A program made the position numbers and the translations under genes. 64,000 bases of DNA from CAG-882 sp050874385 (GTDB lineage Bacteria > Bacillota > Clostridia > Lachnospirales > Lachnospiraceae), in contig JBNMKO010000009.1 in NCBI GenBank assembly GCA_050874385.1, positions 1 through 64,000 of the forward strand, read 5' to 3'. The notes under the pieces are model-generated. The model had not been told where the DNA came from and searched no databases. It was given only the letters and a program-made list of their open reading frames with translations. Positions 16,157-25,118 of this stretch are shown piece after piece (the first letter of the stretch is position 1; every line of letters starts with the position of its first letter).

Positions 16157-17512
16157 ATGAGCAGTAGTGTGAAAAAGGTGAGCAGGGATTTGACGAGCGG
16201 GCCTTTGGCGAAGCAGATTTTGGTGTTCAGCATACCGCTTGTGCTGTCAAATCTTTTGCAGGTGCTCTTTAACATGTCGGACATTGCGGTGGTCGGGCAG
16301 TTTGCGGGGTCACATGCGCTTGGAAGCGTCGGCTCGACGACAACGCTGGTTACGCTGTTTACAACGTTCTTGATAGGTGTGTCGGGCGGTGTTAACGTTA
16401 TGACGGCGCAGTACATAGGGGCGAAAAAGGACAAGGATGTGCGCGAGGTTGTCCACTCGGCGGCGTGGATGTGCACGCTCATGGGAGTTATACTTCTTCT
16501 GTGCGGACAGATATTTTCAAGGCTTATTCTAGAGGTTATGAAAACCAAGGAGGAGCTTATAGATGGGGCGGCACTATATCTTAGAATATATTTTCTTGGT
16601 ATGCCCGCTCTTGGAATTTATAATTTTGGTAATGCCGTGTTCTCGGCTATCGGCGACACAAAGAAGCCTGTTTACATACTGGCATTTTCTGGGGTTGTGA
16701 ACATTCTTTTAAACCTGTTTTTTGTCATAGTGTGCAAGCTCTCCGTTGCGGGAGTTGCGATTGCGAGTATCACGTCACAGTACATGTCGGCGGTGCTCAT
16801 AATGATTGCACTTATGAGGGCGGATGAGAGAATACGCTTTTCGCCAAAGTATCTAAAATTCTATCCTCAAAAGGTCAAAGACCTTTTTAAGCTCGGTTTT
16901 CCGGCGGGAATACAGAACGCCATATTCCAGTTTGCGAACCTGTTCGTGCAGGTGGGTGTCAACTCCTTTGACGCTGTTATAGTCGAGGGAAATTCAGCCG
17001 CGACAAATGCGGATGCGCTCGTCTACGATGTGATGGCTGCTTTTTATACTGCTTGCGCAAGCTTTATGGGGCAGAATTACGGTGCAAGAAATAAGCAGAG
17101 GGTGAGAAACAGCTACATTATAAGCCTTGCTTACTCCTTTGGAATAGGAATGGTTATGGGAATTTCACTAAATATTCTTGGTCGTCCATTCCTGTCACTT
17201 TTTACAAAGGACAGCGCGGTAATAGATGCCGGTATGCTTCGACTCAACATTATGAGTATTTCCTACGGTTTTTCGGCTTTCATGGACTGTACGATAGCGG
17301 CATCGAGAGGACTTGGAAAGACGGTTGTTCCGACATACATTGTAATCATGGGCTCGTGCGTGTTCCGTGTGGTGTGGATTTACACGGTATTTGCATACTT
17401 TAAGACGGTTCCGTCGCTTTACATACTGTATATCTGTTCTTGGACGTTGACGGCGATAGCTGAGTTTATATACTTTATGCGTGTGTATAAGGAGCATATA
17501 AAAGTACTATAA
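16157..17512 (+). CDS. MATE family efflux transporter
   Basis: Multidrug and toxin extrusion pump, 451 aa with about 12 predicted membrane segments. The typical start (DLTSGPLAKQILVFSIPLVLSNLLQVLFN) and the FNMSDIAVVGQFAG segment of the first repeat are seen, with a second, weaker repeat from about residue 235 (LFKLGFPAGIQNAIFQFANLF). The DinF/NorM-type family uses sodium or proton gradients to export cationic drugs or metabolites. An AGAGGGAG ribosome site precedes the ATG. The gene stands alone behind a structured leader; its substrate cannot be told from sequence. Confidence 0.92.
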   Translation: MSSSVKKVSRDLTSGPLAKQILVFSIPLVLSNLLQVLFNMSDIAVVGQFAGSHALGSVGSTTTLVTLFTTFLIGVSGGVNVMTAQYIGAKKDKDVREVVHSAAWMCTLMGVILLLCGQIFSRLILEVMKTKEELIDGAALYLRIYFLGMPALGIYNFGNAVFSAIGDTKKPVYILAFSGVVNILLNLFFVIVCKLSVAGVAIASITSQYMSAVLIMIALMRADERIRFSPKYLKFYPQKVKDLFKLGFPAGIQNAIFQFANLFVQVGVNSFDAVIVEGNSAATNADALVYDVMAAFYTACASFMGQNYGARNKQRVRNSYIISLAYSFGIGMVMGISLNILGRPFLSLFTKDSAVIDAGMLRLNIMSISYGFSAFMDCTIAASRGLGKTVVPTYIVIMGSCVFRVVWIYTVFAYFKTVPSLYILYICSWTLTAIAEFIYFMRVYKEHIKVL

Positions 17513-17679
17513 GAAATTTTAGATTTTATATGAGATATAAAATCATGTATTATATGAAAAATGTTAATTAATATGATACATTAAATATCAAATAAAGTGC
17601 AATGAAATAATATGATATATGTCATATATGATATGATAAAATAATGTGGGATATAAAATATTAAATATGGCATAAAAAT

Positions 17680-17725
17680 AAAATGCCCGTTCCGGTAAAT
17701 AATTCCCGGAACAGGCATTTTTTGT
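17680..17725. terminator. Bidirectional terminator between MATE and chemoreceptor genes
   Basis: AAATGCC-c-GTTCCGG (17681-17695) pairs with CCGGAAC-a-GGCATTT and is followed by T6 on the plus strand and preceded by A-runs (T on the minus strand), serving the two convergent genes. The preceding 17520-17660 is very AT-rich with repeated ATATGATA-type words. Confidence 0.85.
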
Positions 17726-17780
17726 CTCATATTGTTTTGCAATAATTTTATCTTCAAGTGATAAGCAATCCGTGCATCAA

Positions 17781-19496
17781 TTATTTGTTTAATATGAACT
17801 TGCCGACTAGCTCCTGCATTGTGTCTGCCTGAGCTGAAAGCTCCTCGCTTGTAGCGGATGTCTCCTGCGCCGCGGAGGAGTTGGACTGAACAACCTCTGC
17901 AATCTGGTTTACACCGTCCTCAGCGTCGTTCATAGCCTTAGACTGAGCCTCGGAAGCCTCGCTGAGAGCCTTGGATGTCTCTGCGATGGACTGGATACCA
18001 TCGATAACTGAACGGAGAGCGTCCTCTGCGTTGTGGGCAGCGCGGTTACCTTCATCAATCTCCTTGAGAGCGCCCTCAATGAGCTGGCGTGTATTCGATG
18101 CTGAATTTGCACTCTGCTCTGCGAGCTGGCGAATTTCCTCTGCTACTACTGCGAAACCACGGCCTGCGTCTCCGGCTCTTGCAGCCTCGATAGATGCATT
18201 GAGTGAGAGAAGGTTGGTCTGGCTTGCGATGTCCTCGATTTCAGCGGTGATGTTCTCAATCTTCTTGGATGTCTCTGTGATACGAAGCATAGCATCTGAC
18301 AACATTCTCATCTGCTCTCTGCTCTCGTCTGCCTGCTTAGCATAGCCGACAGCCTGCTGGTGTGACTCCTCGAGGTTCTTTGCTGAACGTGCAGCTTCCT
18401 CTGTTATGCTTGTGATAGTCGATGTGAGCTCCTCGATTGTGCCAGCCTGCTCTGTAGCGCCCTCTGCGAGTGCCTGTGCGGACTGTGCAAGATTGTCGCT
18501 GCCTGCGGCTACCTGCTTGGATGCCTGGTCAACCTGTGTGAGAGTTATAACCATCTGGTCTCTCAAATCTCTCATGGACATAAGAATCATCTCGTACTTA
18601 CCTACATAGCGGTCTGGGCACTGTGACTTGAGTGCGAAGTTGCCCTTTGACATCTCACCGAGGCAGTAACTGATATCGGAGATAAGACGATTGAGCTCTG
18701 CCGCCATGTACTTGGAGTCTGCGAGCATGTCAGCAAACTCGTCGTCGTAGTCGCTCTCCGGGAATGGGCTGTCAAGGTCACCGTTTGCAAGCTTTTTAAG
18801 ACGTGCAGCCGTATCCATGATAATCTTCTCGATATCCCTTGCAAACTCCTCGCCCTTTCTTGAGGACTGTATTCTTGCAAAGATAACGATGAGTGCAATG
18901 ATGATTATTGAGATAATCTGCATTGTATTGAGGGAAGCCTTAACGCTGTTACCCTTGTTGACAGCGTAGTCCATAAGACTTGTCATGTTGTTATAAATTG
19001 CATCATACTTGGATGTGAGTTCGTTTATCTCACGCCTCTGTGCCTCACTGCTTTTGCCTACGTCTGTTGTAGCACCGGCATCGATAAGCTCAGTGGCAAG
19101 TGACCAGTAGGATGCTGCGACGTTAGATACATCCTGACACAGTGTCTTAGCCTCGCCTGTTGTACACTTCTTCTGTACATCAGCAAAGTATGTAGCGAAA
19201 CTTTCCTTCTTCTGGTTGAAAAGTGACTGCTGGTCTTTGATTGCGTCCTCGTCAACATATCCGATAACGGCTCTGAGTGCGCTTCGCGACTCGGCTAGTA
19301 CTGTCATAGCCTTACCGATATCACCCTGAACAAAGCCATAATATTCAAGTGCGTTGTTGTAACGGACACTTACGAATATCATTACAATAACGGCGAGAAC
19401 TACGGCGATGCTTGTGAGGTTGGTCACATAGTTGAACCTGCCTTTAAGTCTCTCCTTAATCTTTTGTTTTCCTTTTTTCTTGTGCTGTTCTTCCAT
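17781..19496 (-). CDS. Methyl-accepting chemotaxis protein (paralogue A)
   Basis: 571 aa from ATG 19496, chosen because AGAGGG stands about 7 nt upstream; a longer frame reaches 19523. A basic N-terminus (KKKGKQKIKERLKGR) precedes TM1 (about 28-48), an extracytoplasmic helical bundle of about 140 residues, TM2 (about 190-208), a HAMP-like linker, and the signalling domain with the hairpin tip (SQTNLLSLNASIEAARAGDA). It passes ligand signals to CheA/CheW. No C-terminal CheR-binding pentapeptide is visible. The next gene on the minus strand (19681-21396) is a close paralogue of identical length. A likely promoter (TTTAAA, 17 bp, TATAAT) reads on the minus strand at 19589-19561. Confidence 0.93.
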   Translation of the reverse strand: MEEQHKKKGKQKIKERLKGRFNYVTNLTSIAVVLAVIVMIFVSVRYNNALEYYGFVQGDIGKAMTVLAESRSALRAVIGYVDEDAIKDQQSLFNQKKESFATYFADVQKKCTTGEAKTLCQDVSNVAASYWSLATELIDAGATTDVGKSSEAQRREINELTSKYDAIYNNMTSLMDYAVNKGNSVKASLNTMQIISIIIIALIVIFARIQSSRKGEEFARDIEKIIMDTAARLKKLANGDLDSPFPESDYDDEFADMLADSKYMAAELNRLISDISYCLGEMSKGNFALKSQCPDRYVGKYEMILMSMRDLRDQMVITLTQVDQASKQVAAGSDNLAQSAQALAEGATEQAGTIEELTSTITSITEEAARSAKNLEESHQQAVGYAKQADESREQMRMLSDAMLRITETSKKIENITAEIEDIASQTNLLSLNASIEAARAGDAGRGFAVVAEEIRQLAEQSANSASNTRQLIEGALKEIDEGNRAAHNAEDALRSVIDGIQSIAETSKALSEASEAQSKAMNDAEDGVNQIAEVVQSNSSAAQETSATSEELSAQADTMQELVGKFILNK

Positions 19497-19680
19497 AATA
19501 GTCCCTCTTTCCGCCTTTGGCATTAGTTTTTATAGACTTCCTTCATATTAGCCTTGCTCCATTATAATACTTTCTAAACATTTTTTAAACCTTATTTCAT
19601 AAAAAGTTTATTTTCTTTTTAATTATGTATCGTAAATGAGTACTTAGCAAGCTGCCACAGATGCTTTAATGTCAAAAGGA

Positions 19681-21396
19681 TTATTTTTTAAGTGTAAATT
19701 TGTTGACAAGACCTTGAAGCGTGTCAGCCTGAGCGGACAGCTCCTCGCTTGTGGCGGATGTCTCCTGAGCGGCGGAGGAGTTGGACTGCACAACACCTGC
19801 AATCTGGTTTACACCGCCCTCAGCCTCGTTCATAGCCTTGGACTGAGCCTCGGAAGCTGCACTTAGAGTCTTTGAAGTCTCGGCGATGGACTGTATACCA
19901 TCTATAACCGAACGGAGAGCGTCCTCCGCATTGTGAGCTGCACGGTTGCCTTCATCAATCTCCTTGAGAGCACCCTCGATAAGCTGTCGTGTATTTGATG
20001 CTGAGTTGGCGCTCTGTTCTGCGAGCTGGCGGATTTCCTCGGCAACAACCGCAAAGCCGCGTCCTGCGTCGCCTGCCCTTGCAGCCTCTATGGATGCATT
20101 GAGTGAGAGAAGATTGGTCTGGCTTGCGATATTCTCGATTTCAGCGGAAATATTCTCAATCTTCTTGGAGGTGTCGGTAATCTTTACCATAGCCTCGGAG
20201 AGCATGCGCATCTGCTGTCTGCTGTCCTCAGCCTGTCTTGCGTATTCAACCGCCTGAACATGTGAGTCCTCAAGGTTCTTGGCGGACTTAGCGGCTTCCT
20301 CCGTGAGGCTGGTGATGGTGGAAGTGAGCTGCTCAATAGCACCTGCCTGCTCTGTCGCGCCCTCTGCGAGCTCCTGTGCGGACTGTGAAAGGTTGTCACT
20401 TCCTGCGGCCACCTGCTTGGAGGCTGCATCTACATTTGTGAGTGTGTCAATCATCTGGTGCTTTAATTTTTGCATTGCCTTTAACATGATTGAAAACTTT
20501 CCTACATATTTCTCATGGCAGCTTGAGGTTGCAATAAAGTTTCCTTCCGCCATCTCACCGAGCACATATCCAATGTCGGATATGAGGGTGTTGAGCTCCG
20601 CAGCCATAAACTTCGAGTCGGCGAGCATTTCAGCAATCTCATCATCGTACTTGCTCTCCGGGAACGGGCTGTCAAGGTCGCCCTGTGCAAGAAGCTTGAG
20701 ACGCTTGGCGGTATCGGTGAGTGTGCCCTCCATCTCTGTGGCAAAAGCATTGCTTGCCTTGCTGGATAATATTCTTATAAATATTATTATAAAAACTATT
20801 GTGGCGATGGAGATATTCTCTATGATGTTCAAAAGACGCTTCATGGCTGTTCCCTTTGTTACAGAACAGTCCATAAGCTGTTTCATATAGTCATATAAAG
20901 TATCGTATGCGGGTGTGAGCTCGTCAATCTCGCGGCGCTGTGCCTGATTGCTCGCACCGATATCGGTTGTCGCGCCTGCTTTTATGATATCGTCAGCCAA
21001 TGACCAGTAGTCATTTACCATGCTGTTGATACTGTTGCAAAGCTTCTGCGCCTCGGCGTAGTCGCATTTTTCGGCTACGTCATTGAAGAAGGTTGTAAAG
21101 CCCTCTTTTTTCTGCGCGTAAATGGTCTGCTGCTCACTGATTGCGTCCGTGTCCATGTAGCCTATAACGGCCCTGAGAGCACTTCTTGAGTCGGCGAGCA
21201 CTGTCATCGCCTTGCCGATATCGCCCTGAATAAATCCGTAGTATTCAAGTGAGTGGTTGAACTGCACGCTTAAAAATCCTATAACGATTATAGCGAGCAC
21301 TACCGATATTGTTGTTACGTTGGTTACGATGTTGAACCTGTGTTTTAGTCTTGCACGAATGTGCTGGTTGTTTTTTGAATTTCCTCTGTTTTCCAT
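19681..21396 (-). CDS. Methyl-accepting chemotaxis protein (paralogue B)
   Basis: 571 aa from ATG 21396 (AAGGAAAGG upstream; a longer frame reaches 21420). Same plan as the neighbouring receptor: basic start, TM1, four-helix-type sensor (with DKGIAK-like QGDIGKAMTVLADSRSALRAVIGY shared segment), TM2, HAMP region, and signalling domain. From the hairpin tip onward the two proteins are almost identical (for example RQLAEQSANSASNTRQLIEG), whereas the sensor parts differ more, so they are tandem duplicates with differing input and common output. A small hairpin AATGGGT/ACCCATT (21419-21425 with 21441-21447) lies just upstream of its ribosome site. Confidence 0.93.
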   Translation of the reverse strand: MENRGNSKNNQHIRARLKHRFNIVTNVTTISVVLAIIVIGFLSVQFNHSLEYYGFIQGDIGKAMTVLADSRSALRAVIGYMDTDAISEQQTIYAQKKEGFTTFFNDVAEKCDYAEAQKLCNSINSMVNDYWSLADDIIKAGATTDIGASNQAQRREIDELTPAYDTLYDYMKQLMDCSVTKGTAMKRLLNIIENISIATIVFIIIFIRILSSKASNAFATEMEGTLTDTAKRLKLLAQGDLDSPFPESKYDDEIAEMLADSKFMAAELNTLISDIGYVLGEMAEGNFIATSSCHEKYVGKFSIMLKAMQKLKHQMIDTLTNVDAASKQVAAGSDNLSQSAQELAEGATEQAGAIEQLTSTITSLTEEAAKSAKNLEDSHVQAVEYARQAEDSRQQMRMLSEAMVKITDTSKKIENISAEIENIASQTNLLSLNASIEAARAGDAGRGFAVVAEEIRQLAEQSANSASNTRQLIEGALKEIDEGNRAAHNAEDALRSVIDGIQSIAETSKTLSAASEAQSKAMNEAEGGVNQIAGVVQSNSSAAQETSATSEELSAQADTLQGLVNKFTLKK

Positions 21397-21633
21397 AGTG
21401 ATAGCCTTTCCTTCAGCCAATGGGTTGAAATTTTTGTATTACCCATTCCATGACTTCATCTTTATACTGTATTTAGAATACCATTTTTGTGAGAAAAAAT
21501 AAATTATTATTTTGAGTTTTTTGAAAAGAAAAATATCAAAAAATAAATTGTGTAAATATTATATGTTGTGATTTTAGACTGACATTTTTTGACAAAAAGA
21601 GCAATAGTGGGGCGTAAATTGAGCAAAAATGCT

Positions 21634-21662
21634 TTGACAATATGTCCTTATGGCTTTAAAAT
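21634..21662 (+). promoter_or_regulatory. Promoter of the transaldolase gene
   Basis: TTGACA (21634-21639), 17-bp spacer, TAAAAT (21657-21662). The leader to the ATG at 21739 contains a short AAACAA/TTGTTT hairpin (about 21675-21694). The remaining gap back to 21397 is shared with the upstream region of the minus-strand chemoreceptor. Confidence 0.7.
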
Positions 21663-21738
21663 GACTGTAGGTGAAACAATTTAGACGGTTGTTTTGCAAA
21701 AATATCAAAGGCGAAAGCGGAACAGGAGAGGTATTTTT

Positions 21739-22401
21739 ATGAAGTTTTTTATCGACACAGCAAAGGTTGATGACATTAAGAAAGCAAATGACATGGGGGT
21801 TATTTGCGGAGTTACAACGAACCCATCTTTGATTGCAAAAGAGGGAAGAGATTTCAACGAGGTTATCAAGGAAATCGCATCTATCGTTGACGGGCCTATA
21901 AGCGGCGAGGTCAAGGCTACAACTCAGGACGCTGAGGGCATGATTAAGGAAGGAAGAGAGATTGCGGCAATCCATCCTAACATGGTTGTAAAAATTCCTA
22001 TGACAGTTGAGGGATTAAAGGCTACAAAGGTTCTCGCATCCGAGGGCATTAAAGTAAATGTCACACTTATCTTCTCAGCAAATCAGGCACTTCTTGCAGC
22101 TAGAGCAGGAGCAGCTTATGTTTCTCCATTCCTTGGCAGACTTGACGACATTTCACAGCCGGGCATTGAGCTTATCCGCACAATATCAGATATCTTTATG
22201 AACTATCCTGAGATTGAGACAGAGATTATCGCGGCAAGCGTCCGCAACCCAATCCATGTGACAGACTGCGCACTTGCAGGTGCTGACATTGCAACAGTTC
22301 CTTACTCTGTAATTGAGCAGATGACAAAGCACCCGCTCACAACAGCAGGAATTGAGAAGTTTGTAAAGGATTATGAGGCTGTATTTGGAAAGCAGGACTA
22401 A
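21739..22401 (+). CDS. Transaldolase (TalC/FSA type)
   Basis: Short transaldolase of the TalC/MipB/fructose-6-phosphate aldolase subfamily, 220 aa, from ATG 21739 with AGGAGAGG upstream. Motifs: MKFFIDTAK start, GVTTNPSLIAKEG, the Schiff-base lysine in VVKIPMT (K85), VNVTLIFSANQALLAARAGA and SPFLGRLDD. It interconverts seven- and three-carbon with six- and four-carbon sugar phosphates in the non-oxidative pentose phosphate pathway; members of this size may act as transaldolase or as aldolase, and sequence alone does not settle which. The adjoining transketolase supports the transaldolase role. Confidence 0.93.
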   Translation: MKFFIDTAKVDDIKKANDMGVICGVTTNPSLIAKEGRDFNEVIKEIASIVDGPISGEVKATTQDAEGMIKEGREIAAIHPNMVVKIPMTVEGLKATKVLASEGIKVNVTLIFSANQALLAARAGAAYVSPFLGRLDDISQPGIELIRTISDIFMNYPEIETEIIAASVRNPIHVTDCALAGADIATVPYSVIEQMTKHPLTTAGIEKFVKDYEAVFGKQD

Positions 22402-22519
22402 TATCAGTAAATTGAATTTGCTATATTTTTGTCAAAGATTATGTACTTATATTCCACAAAGGTTATATTTGTGAATGAGAGATATTTTAAATTTTTAAAT
22501 TAAAAGGAGAGTTTCACTT

Positions 22520-24505
22520 ATGCGCGACAATATAGAAAACATGTCCGTGAACGCCATCCGTGTGCTTGCGGCTGACGCAGTTCAGAAGGCTAATTCAGGA
22601 CATCCGGGACTTCCTCTTGGTTCGGCAGCCATGGCTTACGAGCTCTGGGCAAACCACATGAACCACAATCCGGCAGACCCTAAGTGGTTTAACAGGGACA
22701 GATTTATATTATCAGGTGGACATGGTTCAACTCTTTTGTACTCACTTCTCCATCTTTTTGGATATGGTCTTAAAAAGGAGGATTTGGCTCAGTTCCGCCA
22801 GTGGGGTTCGCTCACACCGGGACATCCTGAGTATGGTCATACTGTAGGAGTTGAGGCTACAACAGGCCCTCTCGGAGCAGGCATGGGCATGGCAGTTGGT
22901 ATGGCTGTTGCGGAGGCACATCTTGCAGCCGTGTTCAACAAGGAGAATTTCCCTGTGGTTGACCACTATACATATGTGCTCGGCGGAGACGGCTGTATGA
23001 TGGAGGGTATCTCATCTGAGGCATTTTCACTTGCGGGAACACTTGGACTTAGCAAGCTCATCGTGCTCTATGACTCAAATAAGATTTCCATAGAGGGCGG
23101 CACTGACATAGCATTTACCGAGGATGTCAAGAAGCGTTTCGAAGCGTTTGGCTTCCAGACACTTGTTGTCGAGGACGGCAATAATATAGAAGAGATTGGC
23201 AAGGCTATCGAGGAGGCAAAGGCTGACAAGACAAGACCTACCATGATTACAGTCAAGACTAAGATTGGTTACGGATGTCCGGCAAAGGAGGGCAAGGCTT
23301 CAGCTCACGGCGAGCCTCTTGGCGTTGACAATGTGACGGCTCTCAAGGAGAACCTTGGATGGCCTTCACAGGAGCCATTCTATGTTCCTGACGAGGTGTA
23401 TGCTAACTACAAGGAGAAAGCAAAGAAGGGTGCCGAGGCGCAGGAGGCTTGGAACAAGCTTTTTGCTGAGTACTGCGAGGCATATCCTGAGATGAAGAAG
23501 CTCTGGGACGAGTATTTTGATGAAAATGCAGCCGAGAAGGTTCTCACCGATGAGAACTTCTGGAGTTACGAGGACAAGCCACAGGCGACCCGTAACCTTT
23601 CAGGCATACAGATTAACAAGTTAAAGAACATGCTTCCTAACCTTATCGGCGGTTCGGCTGACCTTGCGCCGTCGACAAAGACATACATGTCCGACATGGG
23701 AGACTTCTCAAAGGACAATTATGCCGGAAGAAATATGCACTTTGGCGTAAGGGAGCTTGCCATGACAGCTATCGGAAACGGTATGATGTTACACGGCGGA
23801 CTTCACGCATTTGTGTCGACATTCTTCGTATTCAGCGATTATGTCAAGCCGATGGCAAGACTTTCAGCCATCATGGGAGTACCTCTTACATTTGTGCTCA
23901 CACATGACAGCATCGGTGTCGGCGAGGACGGCCCTACACATGAGCCTATCGAGCAGCTTGCAATGCTTCGCTCACTTCCTAATTTCACCGTGTACAGACC
24001 TTGCGATGCCACAGAGACGGCAGCGGCATGGGCTTATGCAGTGACCTCAAAGAAGACACCTACAGCGCTTGTGCTAACAAGACAGAACCTTCCTCAGATA
24101 GCGGGTTCTTCAAAGGAAGCCCTAAAGGGCGCTTATGTGATTGCTGACTCTACAAAGGACGTACCTGACGCAATCCTTATCGCATCCGGCTCCGAGGTAT
24201 CACTCGCTGTCGATGCAAAGGCAGAGCTTATCAAGGACGGCATCGACGTGAGAGTTGTCTCCATGCCTTCAATGGACGTATTCGAGCAGCAGAGCGACGA
24301 GTACAAGGAGTCTATACTTCCAAAGAGCGTGAGAAAGAGAGTTGCAATCGAGGCACTCTCAGATTTCGGATGGGGCAAGTATGTAGGTCTAGACGGAGCT
24401 TATGTCACAATGCACGGCTTTGGCGCGAGCGCACCGGCGGCTACACTCTTTAAGGAGTTCGGATTTACGGTTGAGAATGTGGTTAAGACGGTTAAGGGAC
24501 TATAA
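22520..24505 (+). CDS. tkt: Transketolase
   Basis: Thiamine-diphosphate-dependent transketolase of full length, 661 aa. N-terminal domain: ANSGHPGLPLGSA (about residues 24-36), LSGGHGSTLLYSLLHLFGY and the ThDP motif GDGCMMEGISSEA (about 156-168). Middle domain: GGSADLAPSTKT, MHFGVRELAM (catalytic Glu) and FVFSDYVKPMARLSAIM. C-terminal domain from about 530. An AGGAGAG ribosome site precedes the ATG. With transaldolase upstream and the pentose genes at 7-9.5 kb it allows pentose carbon to enter glycolysis. A strong terminator follows. Confidence 0.97.
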   Translation: MRDNIENMSVNAIRVLAADAVQKANSGHPGLPLGSAAMAYELWANHMNHNPADPKWFNRDRFILSGGHGSTLLYSLLHLFGYGLKKEDLAQFRQWGSLTPGHPEYGHTVGVEATTGPLGAGMGMAVGMAVAEAHLAAVFNKENFPVVDHYTYVLGGDGCMMEGISSEAFSLAGTLGLSKLIVLYDSNKISIEGGTDIAFTEDVKKRFEAFGFQTLVVEDGNNIEEIGKAIEEAKADKTRPTMITVKTKIGYGCPAKEGKASAHGEPLGVDNVTALKENLGWPSQEPFYVPDEVYANYKEKAKKGAEAQEAWNKLFAEYCEAYPEMKKLWDEYFDENAAEKVLTDENFWSYEDKPQATRNLSGIQINKLKNMLPNLIGGSADLAPSTKTYMSDMGDFSKDNYAGRNMHFGVRELAMTAIGNGMMLHGGLHAFVSTFFVFSDYVKPMARLSAIMGVPLTFVLTHDSIGVGEDGPTHEPIEQLAMLRSLPNFTVYRPCDATETAAAWAYAVTSKKTPTALVLTRQNLPQIAGSSKEALKGAYVIADSTKDVPDAILIASGSEVSLAVDAKAELIKDGIDVRVVSMPSMDVFEQQSDEYKESILPKSVRKRVAIEALSDFGWGKYVGLDGAYVTMHGFGASAPAATLFKEFGFTVENVVKTVKGL

Positions 24506-24556
24506 AAATTTAAGAAATTTGTGATTTTCAAATGTAAATTATATTAGTATAATTAT

Positions 24557-24598
24557 GGCAGGGGGCAAGTTTTGTTTGTCCCCTGCCTGTTGTTTTTT
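24557..24598 (+). terminator. Intrinsic terminator after tkt
   Basis: GGCAGGGGGCAA (24557-24568) pairs with TTGTCCCCTGCC (24576-24587, one G-U) and is followed by a T-rich tract. Confidence 0.88.
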
Positions 24599-24600
24599 GG

Positions 24601-25055
24601 TGGAGGATATATAGGAGAATTGTCTTGATAATACTACCCACCAGAAGCGAGATTGGCAAGCCAAAACAGTGCTGTGGAGGGTAGAGAGCTAAGATTAGAG
24701 AATAATACCCAAGCAAGTCAAAATAGAAGGTATGTTGTGGGCATAGGTAAGAAGATTATCTACACAATACCCACAAGAACGAGACAAACAAGCTAAAATA
24801 TCTGTGTGAAGGGTATATATAAGAGAATTGCTTTGATAATACCCATAGAAGCGAGATTAGCAAGCAAAAATAGGGCTGTGGAGGGTAGAGAGAGCTAAGA
24901 TTAGAGAATAATACCCAAGCAAGTCAAAATAGGAGGTATGTTGTGGGCATAGGTAAGAAGATTATCTACACAATACCCACAAGGACGAGACAAACAAGCT
25001 AAAATATCTGTGTGAAGGGTATATATAAGAGAATTGACTTGATAATACCCACCAT
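24601..25055 (+). repeat. Higher-order tandem repeat: (A-B-C)x2 of 72/62/72-bp monomers
   Basis: Monomers start at ACCCA at 24636, 24707, 24769, 24841, 24913 and 24975, with a seventh start at 25047. Spacings are 71, 62, 72, 72, 62 and 72 bp, so three diverged monomers (A, B, C) form a 206-bp unit present twice, the two units being nearly identical. Each monomer has ACCCA, a CAAG(C/T)..AAAA block, TGTG or TTGTGG, and a GGGT-type word that could pair with ACCC. No ORF spans it. It lies between the tkt terminator and the ribosome site of the next gene, which is otherwise without visible features. Confidence 0.88.
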
Positions 25056-25118
25056 GGCAGAAAAAGCTAGTAAAAATTTGACAGAAAATTAAGATTAATT
25101 AAGAAGGAGAAAACAAGA

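Noticed and set aside
24528..24716. 62-codon minus-strand ORF at the start of the higher-order repeat
   Set aside because: It runs through the tkt terminator and into the repeat without a ribosome site or continuity in the other repeat units.
24601..25055. CRISPR array
   Set aside because: The monomers are long and diverged in an ordered A-B-C pattern, with no short constant repeats separated by unique spacers and no cas genes.
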